DNA of 7,613 nucleotides. Source: Phycisphaerae bacterium (GTDB taxonomy: Bacteria > Planctomycetota > Phycisphaerae > Sedimentisphaerales > Anaerobacaceae). A program made the translations under genes and the position numbers. Position 1 is the stretch's first letter, and each line of letters begins with the position of its first letter. The notes below the pieces were generated by a model. The model worked only from the letters and a program-made list of their open reading frames with translations. It did no database searches and had not been told where the DNA came from. The stretch lies in assembly GCA_030609625.1 (NCBI GenBank), contig JAUWBX010000075.1, positions 1-7,613 on the forward strand, given 5' to 3'. Positions 1-5,438 of the stretch are shown piece after piece.

Positions 1-1225
1 GATAACGGTAGCCCGGCCCCATGGACGTGACGGTTTGGGGTTTGCCTTGACCATCGGCTGGGCGAATAATAAGCTCGTTTTCGCCGGATTCATCTGAAAA
101 GTAGGTGAGCCATTTTCCGTCCGGACTCCAGGAAGGCCCGCGTTCGGCGATACCGCTCGTGCGGGTGAGGTTGCGAGGCGTGCCGTTCTTGGCGGGTAAA
201 GTCCAGATATCGCCGCGACTTTGCACCAGGACACGTTTGGCTTTGGGAGAGGGATACCAGCTTGATAGTCGCCCGCTGACGTCCTTGCGAATCGGGCGGA
301 GCTTCGGGCGAGCGCCGGGAACCGAGATATTAACGGGGGCCGCCTGCTCGGAAGCCAAATTCAGCAGGTAAAGTTTGGCATTGTATTCAAAAATTATCTC
401 GCCTTCGCCATTTGGCCCGGGACCATTTGAAGGCCATTTCACATCGTAATCCTTGAAGCGGGTAATCTGCTTTCTTTCTTTAGTCTCAATATCATAGCAC
501 CAAATGTTAAGACGATGATGCGCTCCGGCGTCCGAAAGGTAATAGAGCTTTCTGCCTTGCCACATGGGAATGGTATCGGTGCCTTCCCAATCGGTAATCT
601 TTTTTGAAGTATGGTTTTCCAGGTGGAAAAGCCAGATGTCCGAGGCCCAACCTCCGCGGTAACGCTTCCATGACCTGAAGTCGCGATTGCGCGGCGTATA
701 GGCGAGCCATTGGCCGTCACCCGAAATGGTCCCGTACCCGCCGTAAGGCACCGGCAATCGATTCGGCAAACCGCCGGCTTTCTGTACGGTGAACAATTGT
801 GCCTGCCGACCAAGTCCCCCCAGTCCGCTCATCGCAAACACGAGCCGGTTGTCGAAAGACCAGTCGCACAGACGCTCACCACTGGAATGATAAGTTACCC
901 GCTGCGGGATTCCTCCTTCGACGGCTACCGTGTAGATATCATTGTTCCCGTCATAGTTCCCGTTGAATGCAATAGTGCGTCCATCCGGACTGAATCGCGG
1001 AAATGTTTCTCCGCCGGGAGGACTTGCCAACGGGGACGCTGCTCCGCCCGAACGCGGGACCACCCAGATGTCGTCTGCATAGACAAACACGATATGGGTC
1101 GAGCTGACATCCGGGTAACGCATCATACCGCCATGGGGCTGCACCGCAGCACTGGCAGCGAAAGTATGAAAAAACGACAACATCAAGAAAAAACAGAACG
1201 GCGGAAGTTTAGAAAACGCTCTCAT
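1..1225 (-). CDS. Tricorn protease homologue, exported, N-terminal beta-propeller part (3' end beyond the window)
   Basis: The visible 408 codons match the N-terminal propeller region of bacterial tricorn-type proteases, large serine peptidases that cut oligopeptides. Residues 1-27 form a signal peptide (Arg/Lys start, Phe/Leu-rich core, ending FAASAA), so the protein acts outside the cytoplasm. Characteristic segments are MMRYPDVSSTHIVF (34-47), the PD40 repeat FSPDGRTIAFNGNYDGNNDIY (78-98, split by the DG turn), WKRYRGGWASDIW (186-198), WEGTDTIPMW (213-222), DYDVKWPS (259-266) and WSPDGKWLTYFSD (366-378). Known relatives have two propellers, a PDZ domain and a C-terminal catalytic domain and exceed 1000 residues; everything after the propellers lies beyond the left edge, so the catalytic residues cannot be checked. 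The start is set by a strong AAGGAGG (1235-1241) nine bases before ATG. A TolB-like or S9 propeller protein is the alternative, but the RYRGGWASDIW and WEGTD motifs favour tricorn. Confidence 0.88.
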   Translation of the reverse strand, partial: MRAFSKLPPFCFFLMLSFFHTFAASAAVQPHGGMMRYPDVSSTHIVFVYADDIWVVPRSGGAASPLASPPGGETFPRFSPDGRTIAFNGNYDGNNDIYTVAVEGGIPQRVTYHSSGERLCDWSFDNRLVFAMSGLGGLGRQAQLFTVQKAGGLPNRLPVPYGGYGTISGDGQWLAYTPRNRDFRSWKRYRGGWASDIWLFHLENHTSKKITDWEGTDTIPMWQGRKLYYLSDAGAHHRLNIWCYDIETKERKQITRFKDYDVKWPSNGPGPNGEGEIIFEYNAKLYLLNLASEQAAPVNISVPGARPKLRPIRKDVSGRLSSWYPSPKAKRVLVQSRGDIWTLPAKNGTPRNLTRTSGIAERGPSWSPDGKWLTYFSDESGENELIIRPADGQGKPQTVTSMGPGYRY

Positions 1226-1234
1226 GATAATGCT

Positions 1235-1241
1235 CCTCCTT
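1235..1241 (-). promoter_or_regulatory. Strong Shine-Dalgarno of the tricorn homologue
   Basis: On the minus strand AAGGAGG lies nine bases before the ATG at 1223-1225. It decides the start and is the best ribosome binding site in the window. No convincing -35/-10 pair is visible directly upstream. A poor candidate, TTGACG with an 18-base gap to TACAAA, lies about 220 bases upstream, so the promoter remains unknown. Confidence 0.8.
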
Positions 1242-1356
1242 ATTAAAAAAATTCAACTTCGAGGCACAAAGCTCTTATTTGAAATCCAGCACCTCACTCA
1301 GTAACCTACCTAAAAAAGACTCTAACAATTTCGCCTGCCGCCTGCACTCGCGCAAC

Positions 1357-1397
1357 CGCACCTGTGCCTGCGTTACCGACAGGTGCAGGCAGGTGCG
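1357..1397. repeat. GC-rich bulged hairpin
   Basis: The left arm at 1357-1371 (CGCACCTGTGCCTGC) pairs with the right arm at 1385-1397 (GCAGGCAGGTGCG). All 13 bases of the right arm pair, leaving a two-base TG bulge in the left arm and a 13-base loop. The flanks repeat related words (CGCCTGC tandem at 1332-1345, GCGAGCG at 1395-1401), so the region may have arisen by slippage or be a REP-like unit. A transcription terminator is unlikely, because on the minus strand the first T-run comes about 35 bases later. Confidence 0.55.
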
Positions 1398-1476
1398 AGC
1401 GAAAACCCAAACTCCACAGACTCGTCAATATTATTTGTACCAAATTAGATGCCTTGCCGTCAAGGAAAAACTTTCT

Positions 1477-1582
1477 CAAACTTAGGGATTTTTCCATAGG
1501 CTTCTTGTCTCTGCGAAGGCCGAGGCCGTAGCCGGGAAGGCCGAGGCCGTAGCGGGGAATCCTTGTGAAGTCCCTAAGTTTG
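1477..1582. repeat. Inverted-repeat structure, 106 bases, overlapping the 3' end of uxaC
   Basis: CAAACTTAGGGA at 1477-1488 is repeated exactly as its reverse complement at 1571-1582. Counting two G-T wobble pairs, the stem extends to 16 pairs (1477-1492 with 1567-1582). The enclosed 70-80 bases contain two tandem 21-mers. The right arm includes the last codons and the TAG stop of uxaC. No target-site duplication is visible outside the arms, so this is either a small non-autonomous (MITE-like) element or an RNA stem at the end of the uxaC message. Confidence 0.6.
1515..1556. repeat. Two tandem 21-base repeats
   Basis: Units at 1515-1535 and 1536-1556 agree at 20 of 21 bases, the only difference being C versus G at unit position 19. 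Each unit contains GGCCGAGGCCGTAGC, and a further partial GG follows. They sit in the loop of the surrounding inverted repeat. The unit is itself partly symmetrical (GGCC twice), as in dispersed intergenic repeat families. Confidence 0.8.
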
Positions 1583-2998
1583 TTTAATATCCAGTTCCAT
1601 TGGGAAATATTTTTTGGCGTTGTTGAAGCAGATATCCTCAACCATTTTTCCAAGCAGGTCCAAATCGTTCGGCAGCAGGCCCGCTTCGACGTCGGAAGCC
1701 AGCATATTGCAAAGTATTCTGCGGAAATATTCGTGTCTCGGATACGACAGGAAGCTTCGCGAATCCGTCAGCATGCCGACGAATCGGCTGAGCAGTCCCA
1801 TATTCGAGAGCACGTTAATTTGCTCTTCCATGCCGTCTTTTTGGTCGAGGAACCACCACGCCGAGCCGTATTGCATTTTGCCGGGCACTGAGCCGTCCTG
1901 AAAGTTGCCGACCATAGTCGCACACAAGGCGTTGTCCCTCGGATTGAGGTTGTAGAGAATCGTTTTGGGCAGTGTGTTGTTCATGTCCAGCCGGTCGAGG
2001 AATTTTGAAAGCGGTCTGGCCATCTCGAAATCACCTATCGAATCGCATCCGATATCCGGGCCTATGACTTTGAACATCCGTGTGCTGTTATTTCTAAGCG
2101 CCCCTAAGTGGAGCTGCTGGACCCAGCCCGTTCCGTAGTCTATCAGGGCGAATTCGACCATCATCGCCGATTTGAATTTGAGGCGCTGTGACAAATCCAA
2201 ATCTTTGCCTGACCTTATCCTGTCAAATATCTTTTCGATTTCCTTTTCGGTATAATCCTCGGCGTAAACGGTATCTAATCCATGGTCGGAGAGCCGACAG
2301 CCGTTTTCGTGGAAATAATCGTGGCGTTTGCGGATTGCTTCGATATACAAGTGGAAGCCGGCTATTTCCATATCGCAGATTGCTTCGAGCTTGTCGATAA
2401 ATACGTTCAGGGCTGTAATGTCCTCGACGGCCATTGCCTTGTCCGGCCGAAAGGCGGTGTGAACTTTGATTTCAAAGCCGTCGGCTCGAATTTTCTTATG
2501 ATGCTCTAATGAATCGAGCGGCCCTTCGGTCGTGCAGACCAACTTGACGTTGGCTTTGCGCATTATGTTGCGGACGCTGAATTCCGGCGTCCTTAACATC
2601 TCGCTGCAGGTCTCGTAAATTTCCTTAGCGGTGTCAGGACCTAATAGTTTGTCTTTTACGCCGAAGGGATTTTTCAGCTCCAGATGCGTCCAGTGATAGA
2701 GCGGATTTCGGATGCAGTATGGAACGGTTTGTGCCCATTTCTCGAACTTTTCGTAATCATCTGCATCGCCGGTGATATATTTCTCCGCTATCCCGTTGGC
2801 CCTCATTGCCCGCCATTTGTAATGGTCGCCGTAGAGCCAGGCCTGCGTAAGGTTCTCGAAGCGATGGTCGGCGGCGATTTGGTCGGCCGGCAGGTGACAG
2901 TGATAGTCATAGATAGGCATCTTCTTTGCATGCTCGTGATAGAAAATCTTGGCGGTCTCGGTTTGAAGAAGAAAATCTTCTGACATAAATTCAGCCAT
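1574..2998 (-). CDS. uxaC: Glucuronate (uronate) isomerase UxaC
   Basis: UxaC isomerises D-glucuronate to D-fructuronate and D-galacturonate to D-tagaturonate, the first step of cytoplasmic hexuronate breakdown. The 474-residue product is collinear with the E. coli enzyme (about 470 residues): MSEDFLLQTE (5-14), the metal-site YDYHCHLP with His33 and His35 (30-37), GDHYKWRAMRANG (57-69), NPLYHWTHLEL (98-108), SDHGLD (237-242), GWVQQLHLGALRNN (291-304), NPRDN (352-356), GMLTDSRSFLSYPRHEYFRR (408-427) and ICFNNAKKYF (456-465). The start is ATG at 2998 with AAGGA seven bases upstream; Met5 is a less likely start. The segment CTTEGP (155-160) departs from the TTDDP of the E. coli enzyme. The last residues (IKQT) extend slightly past the E. 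coli end and are encoded within an inverted repeat. It lies 26 bases after a small membrane-protein gene, probably in one transcript. Confidence 0.96.
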   Translation of the reverse strand: MAEFMSEDFLLQTETAKIFYHEHAKKMPIYDYHCHLPADQIAADHRFENLTQAWLYGDHYKWRAMRANGIAEKYITGDADDYEKFEKWAQTVPYCIRNPLYHWTHLELKNPFGVKDKLLGPDTAKEIYETCSEMLRTPEFSVRNIMRKANVKLVCTTEGPLDSLEHHKKIRADGFEIKVHTAFRPDKAMAVEDITALNVFIDKLEAICDMEIAGFHLYIEAIRKRHDYFHENGCRLSDHGLDTVYAEDYTEKEIEKIFDRIRSGKDLDLSQRLKFKSAMMVEFALIDYGTGWVQQLHLGALRNNSTRMFKVIGPDIGCDSIGDFEMARPLSKFLDRLDMNNTLPKTILYNLNPRDNALCATMVGNFQDGSVPGKMQYGSAWWFLDQKDGMEEQINVLSNMGLLSRFVGMLTDSRSFLSYPRHEYFRRILCNMLASDVEAGLLPNDLDLLGKMVEDICFNNAKKYFPMELDIKQT

Positions 2999-3024
2999 TT
3001 TTTTATCCTTATAGTTGCTTTATT

Positions 3025-3246
3025 TTATGCCTGGTCATCCTGGTCTGGTGGTTTACGAGTTGGTTTCTTAAAGTCCTTCAGTTTCTGTGCGTAATCAGTG
3101 ACCTCGCTTCTTGTTTGCTTAAGACGTTGTGATATTTGTTTTGGCTGTTGTTTCTCTTCCTCACAGATTTTACGCATCCAATATGCGTATGCTATCCATC
3201 CGATTATCAGGGCAGGTATAGCGATTAGCATAAAGATTTTATACAT
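3025..3246 (-). CDS. Small single-span membrane protein of unknown function
   Basis: This 73-residue product has an N-terminal hydrophobic helix (about residues 4-24, IFMLIAIPALIIGWIAYAYW), a Met-Arg-Lys boundary, then a highly charged helical stretch (27-60) that could form a short coiled coil, and a basic, Pro-rich tail ending in Asp/Gln. It is followed on the same strand by uxaC after 26 bases and sits directly behind the promoter, so it is probably the first gene of a uxaC transcript. AGAGGA eight bases before ATG supports translation. The architecture recalls PspB-like or other small bitopic proteins, but I see no diagnostic motif and assign no function. It could be a membrane-tethered partner or a gene unrelated to uronate use. 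Confidence 0.75.
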   Translation of the reverse strand: MYKIFMLIAIPALIIGWIAYAYWMRKICEEEKQQPKQISQRLKQTRSEVTDYAQKLKDFKKPTRKPPDQDDQA

Positions 3247-3291
3247 AGTATATTTCCTCTATATTATTAACCGATTATCCCCATAATTTTA

Positions 3292-3302
3292 GCCAACTTG
3301 GC
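3292..3302. promoter_or_regulatory. Short palindrome in operator position
   Basis: GCCAA-C-TTGGC is a perfect 5+1+5 inverted repeat lying about 5 to 15 bases downstream of the start point predicted from the minus-strand promoter. A repressor bound there could block the uxaC transcript. A second mini-hairpin, ATTAT-CCCC-ATAAT (3274-3287), follows in the leader. Both are short enough to occur by chance, and no regulator gene is in the window. Confidence 0.3.
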
Positions 3303-3312
3303 ATCCTGTAGA

Positions 3313-3341
3313 ATAATACCCGAATCGCCCGGCAAGGTCAA
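3313..3341 (-). promoter_or_regulatory. Sigma70-type promoter for the small membrane protein and uxaC
   Basis: On the minus strand, TTGACC (3336-3341) is followed after exactly 17 bases by TATTAT (3313-3318); each hexamer matches the consensus at 5 of 6 positions. The predicted start point is near 3306, giving a leader of about 60 bases before the ATG at 3246. Confidence 0.7.
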
Positions 3342-3359
3342 CATATAGAGTATAGCGTT

Positions 3360-3381
3360 TAGTGGATGGGAATCGAACCAT
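3360..3381 (-). other. tRNA T-arm-like fragment (not an intact tRNA)
   Basis: Read on the minus strand, the segment ATGGTTCGATTCCCATCCAC resembles the T-arm and start of the 3' acceptor strand of a tRNA (GGTTCGATTCC core). The four-base ATGG/CCAT stem closes an eight-base loop, which is irregular. There is no partner acceptor strand, D-arm or anticodon arm in the preceding 80 bases. It may be a relic of a tRNA 3' end, the kind of site integrases use, or chance. Confidence 0.25.
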
Positions 3382-3399
3382 AAACCTCGAAAATTACTC

Positions 3400-3427
3400 T
3401 TTACCCTGAAGGCAAAAAGGTTATAAT
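3400..3427 (+). promoter_or_regulatory. Plus-strand promoter for the two-gene unknown unit
   Basis: TTTACC (3400-3405, 4 of 6 consensus) lies 16 bases before a perfect TATAAT (3422-3427). The predicted start point is near 3434, about 40 bases before the first ATG. It is divergent from the uxaC promoter, and the two -35 boxes are about 60 bases apart. Confidence 0.5.
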
Positions 3428-3473
3428 TTATAAATCGGGTTGGCCGCGAGAATTAGAAGGGAAAAAACAGCAG

Positions 3474-4394
3474 ATGAAAAACACTCGACAGAATAATTGC
3501 GACGACGTTGTTGAGTTGTTGGTAAAGAAATATTGGTCAGAATCCAAGAGCGATCTTGATCATAAGATAGCTGAGATATCCCAGGATTTCATTAGTCGTA
3601 AACTATTCAACAGCACCGTTAGGGTTAGTAAGCAATTGCATACTGAGTTTAAGTATGTAGATAACTTGATAGACTACATTGTAAGAGCATTGAAACAAGA
3701 CTTCAGTCATATCCCATTAAGCGCTTTCAAAGACAAATTGCTAAGTGTGGTGGAAGGAGAGTATGAAAAGTTAATCCCCAAAACCACCGCGTGGTTAGTT
3801 GAGGGCAATTTAGCCCAAAAAGGTATATTGGAACAGTATGAAAATGGTATCATTGGCGAAATGGGAAAGAGCAAGGAAAAAATAGAAATCCAATGTGCTA
3901 TTTCTGAGAAAGAGAAGGTGTATGTTAAGAGTGATGGCGAAAAGTGGTACCAAAGCCGTACAATCCAAGCTGCATTGATAGGTGCTGGTGTGCTTTTACT
4001 CGTGTCAATAGTAGGCTGGTTAATTATTCTCTACGTTAATAAATCAGACGGCCGTTCAGATGTAGGCACAACGATCTCCAATAAACCTGAAATAAGCGGG
4101 GATTTTTCTCCTGCGATTACAACTACAGGTCCCAATAGTCCTTCGATAGTAGATTACAACACTCCAGGTTCAAAACAATTACATGCAGAACCCCCGCCTA
4201 TAATCGGTAGAGGCGAAGAATTGATTCAACCGGAGGAAATAGAAGGAGATGTTAATCGACCGAAAATATCCCCTATTTTCAAGATTCCTGAAAGAACAAT
4301 CACCCCAGAGGAAACAGCGGGGGAAGTGAATGAGCCGAAAAAATCAGAACTTATCAAGAGAAAAGAAAAGCAAATCGAACCAGAAGATAAATAA
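3474..4394 (+). CDS. Membrane-anchored helical protein with C-terminal 25-residue repeats, unknown function
   Basis: I do not recognise this 306-residue protein. Residues 1-155 are polar and helix-rich with no signal peptide. One strong membrane span lies at about 165-188 (QAALIGAGVLLLVSIVGWLI and following). After it comes a Ser/Pro/Thr/Gly segment (198-232) in which SPAI and SPSI recur, then an acidic Pro-rich tail. The tail holds two 25-residue imperfect repeats (248-272 and 273-297, sharing PEE and the pattern G-D/E-V-N-x-P-K) plus a partial third (298-306). A bitopic protein with a cytoplasmic N-terminal domain and an external stalk-like tail is inferred. GAAGGG (3456-3461) 12 bases before ATG is a somewhat distant ribosome site. 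The gene is AT-rich: 23 G+C of 60 at 3541-3600, against 35 of 60 at 6061-6120 in the aminotransferase. The next gene starts 18 bases after the stop codon, suggesting co-transcription. Confidence 0.8.
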   Translation: MKNTRQNNCDDVVELLVKKYWSESKSDLDHKIAEISQDFISRKLFNSTVRVSKQLHTEFKYVDNLIDYIVRALKQDFSHIPLSAFKDKLLSVVEGEYEKLIPKTTAWLVEGNLAQKGILEQYENGIIGEMGKSKEKIEIQCAISEKEKVYVKSDGEKWYQSRTIQAALIGAGVLLLVSIVGWLIILYVNKSDGRSDVGTTISNKPEISGDFSPAITTTGPNSPSIVDYNTPGSKQLHAEPPPIIGRGEELIQPEEIEGDVNRPKISPIFKIPERTITPEETAGEVNEPKKSELIKRKEKQIEPEDK

Positions 4395-4412
4395 ATTGAA
4401 AGGGGATAGACT

Positions 4413-5309
4413 ATGAATGTTACAAAAACGACCAGAATTCATTCTATAACGCTTGCTTTGAGTTTCCCATTGGTCTTAATGTTATTCGCGGCAGACGCTG
4501 AATGCGCACAAGCCGTCCAGAAAAGCTCTGTAGAGCTATTGCTTGAAATCATGGATCTGCATAGCGAGCTTGTTATCAATAAGACATTCCTTGCACAGGC
4601 TAAAATGTTGGGAGCATATCTGGAAGCTGCCCAGCCTTTGGAAGAGTCGAAAAAAATCAAAATTTATGTGAAAGTCCTGAATATACTCTCCAAAATCAAG
4701 ACCTCTCCAATTGAGATTAAAGAAATCGCTGACGAGCCGGAAAGTGTTGCTGAGCAGAAACCTCTGGATGAAGAAAAGCAGGAAGCAAAAAGCGTTTATG
4801 AACCAAGTGCAGCGCTCTTAGAGATCTTCAAAATTGATCCTGATAAGCAGGAAATTCCGGATTTGCCCATTATTAGGACATACTGGAGACGTGACCTTGC
4901 TTGCTCACAACGAATTTGTCTTCTCCCTGAGCGCGCTTCAGAAATCGGCAGAGGATCTTACTATGCTGCCAAGTTCTCGTTTTACTACGAAGCCAAACAA
5001 TCGGGCAAATATGGATTCACCATTGTTAACATGCGCCGTTCTTCTTATACGGACTTTTCCTTCGGAGTGAAGGGTAATGCCTTTAAAATTACAATTGGAG
5101 GGATCGACATTGTTAAGGTGGGCCGCGAACCAATGGGTCAGGGTGTGTGTAACCTAACAAAAGGTTTCCACAGAGTTGAGTTTTGGTTTGCAGATAAGGT
5201 AGGAGCTCCAGCCTCATATCCCAGGGGTTTCCAAGTAAAAGTTCTTGCTCCGGGTGCTTTCGACGCCGTGACCATCACAAAGGATATGCTGCTCCTCAAA
5301 AAGGGATAG
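4413..5309 (+). CDS. Exported protein with helical N-terminal half and beta-rich (PA14-like?) C-terminal domain
   Basis: This 298-residue protein is of unknown function. Residues 1-34 read as a Sec signal peptide (Lys/Arg start, hydrophobic 12-27, AQA at 32-34 as likely cleavage site). Cys31 is not in a good lipobox, so a lipoprotein is unlikely. Residues 36-96 are predicted helical, 97-150 an acidic linker, and about 152-298 a beta-rich domain. Its pattern GKYGFTIVN, GNAFKITIGGIDIV, CNLTKGFHRVEFWFAD and a closing TITKDMLLL resembles PA14-type or other carbohydrate-binding beta-sandwich modules (damage-free strand, 'I-G-G' turn, 'L-x-x-G-x-H' strand). That is an inference from pattern alone. 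AAAGGGG (4399-4405) gives a good ribosome site seven bases before ATG. It is the second gene of the unit and probably works in the cell envelope with the upstream membrane protein. Three Cys in the mature part (164, 169, 246) could allow one disulfide. Confidence 0.8.
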   Translation: MNVTKTTRIHSITLALSFPLVLMLFAADAECAQAVQKSSVELLLEIMDLHSELVINKTFLAQAKMLGAYLEAAQPLEESKKIKIYVKVLNILSKIKTSPIEIKEIADEPESVAEQKPLDEEKQEAKSVYEPSAALLEIFKIDPDKQEIPDLPIIRTYWRRDLACSQRICLLPERASEIGRGSYYAAKFSFYYEAKQSGKYGFTIVNMRRSSYTDFSFGVKGNAFKITIGGIDIVKVGREPMGQGVCNLTKGFHRVEFWFADKVGAPASYPRGFQVKVLAPGAFDAVTITKDMLLLKKG

Positions 5310-5332
5310 ATTCCTGCTTGCGCGGGAATGAC
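5310..5332. repeat. Dispersed-type palindrome (ATTCC...GGAAT, dRS3-like)
   Basis: ATTCCTGC-TTGC-GCGGGAAT (5310-5329) is an 8-pair hairpin with one G-T pair, followed by GAC. Reverse-complemented, it reads GTCATTCCCGCGCAAGCAGG, the type of short repeat scattered in many bacterial genomes and similar in form to neisserial dRS3 (ATTCCC, eight bases, GGGAAT). It starts the base after the stop codon of the upstream gene. On the minus strand it is followed within ten bases by five Ts, so it might weakly terminate transcripts from the aminotransferase side. Confidence 0.6.
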
Positions 5333-5334
5333 AT

Positions 5335-5403
5335 CTATACTGTGTATGTCAAAGCTGCGGTTTTTACGCCCTGGCCGGTCCGGTTCGTGTAGAAAAATTC
5401 CCT
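5335..5403 (-). pseudogene. Relic of the 3' end of gnd (last 22 codons and stop)
   Basis: On the minus strand this encodes REFFYTNRTGQGVKTAALTYTV followed, in frame, by TAG (shown as 22 residues in two parts: REFFYTNRTGQ and GVKTAALTYTV). The intact gnd at 6621-6689 encodes GEFFHTNWTGR and GGKTAASTYIA then TGA: 14 of 22 residues agree and both stop at the same position. At DNA level 5352-5400 and 6638-6686 agree at 43 of 49 bases without gaps. No ribosome binding site or start belongs to it, and upstream of 5403 the similarity ends. It is therefore a decayed fragment rather than a gene, lying between the convergent ends of the unknown unit and the aminotransferase. Confidence 0.8.
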
Positions 5404-5438
5404 GGTGGGAGTCCTGGGCTTTGCGAAATTTGCGCAGG

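Larger units (their letters stand above)
1226..1573. other. 348-base intergenic region rich in repeats, no gene seen
   Basis: This stretch separates uxaC from the tricorn homologue, both on the minus strand. Short open frames in it have no ribosome binding site, no recognisable domain, and run through the hairpin and tandem repeats, so I do not call them genes. It contains the CGCCTGC heptamer twice in tandem (1332-1345), a GC-rich bulged hairpin (1357-1397), a small palindrome with arms ATTTG and CAAAT (1433-1445), a CCTTG/CAAGG mini-hairpin (1453-1466), and the inverted-repeat structure that runs into the end of uxaC (1477-1582). None of the hairpins has a proper U-run on the minus strand, so no intrinsic terminator for uxaC is identified. 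Confidence 0.7.

Noticed and set aside
710..1246. 178-codon open frame on the plus strand
   Set aside because: It lies antisense to the tricorn coding sequence, its composition is Arg/Ser/His-rich without domains, and it follows from GC-rich codons of the real gene.
1332..1401. CRISPR-like array of GCCTGC words
   Set aside because: The repeated words are 6-7 bases, adjacent or inverted, with no regular spacers.
1453..1475. CCTTG-CCGT-CAAGG hairpin next to AAAAA as a terminator
   Set aside because: On the minus strand the T-run precedes the hairpin instead of following it, and on the plus strand the hairpin is followed by As, so neither direction fits an intrinsic terminator.
1306..1653. 115-codon minus-strand open frame across the intergenic repeats
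   Set aside because: It overlaps the end of uxaC in another frame, encodes the tandem 21-mers as a GYGLGL repeat and has no ribosome site.
3357..3440. Possible intact tRNA gene on the minus strand
   Set aside because: Only a T-arm-like segment is present; no matching acceptor strand, D-arm or anticodon stem could be built, and the T-stem is irregular.
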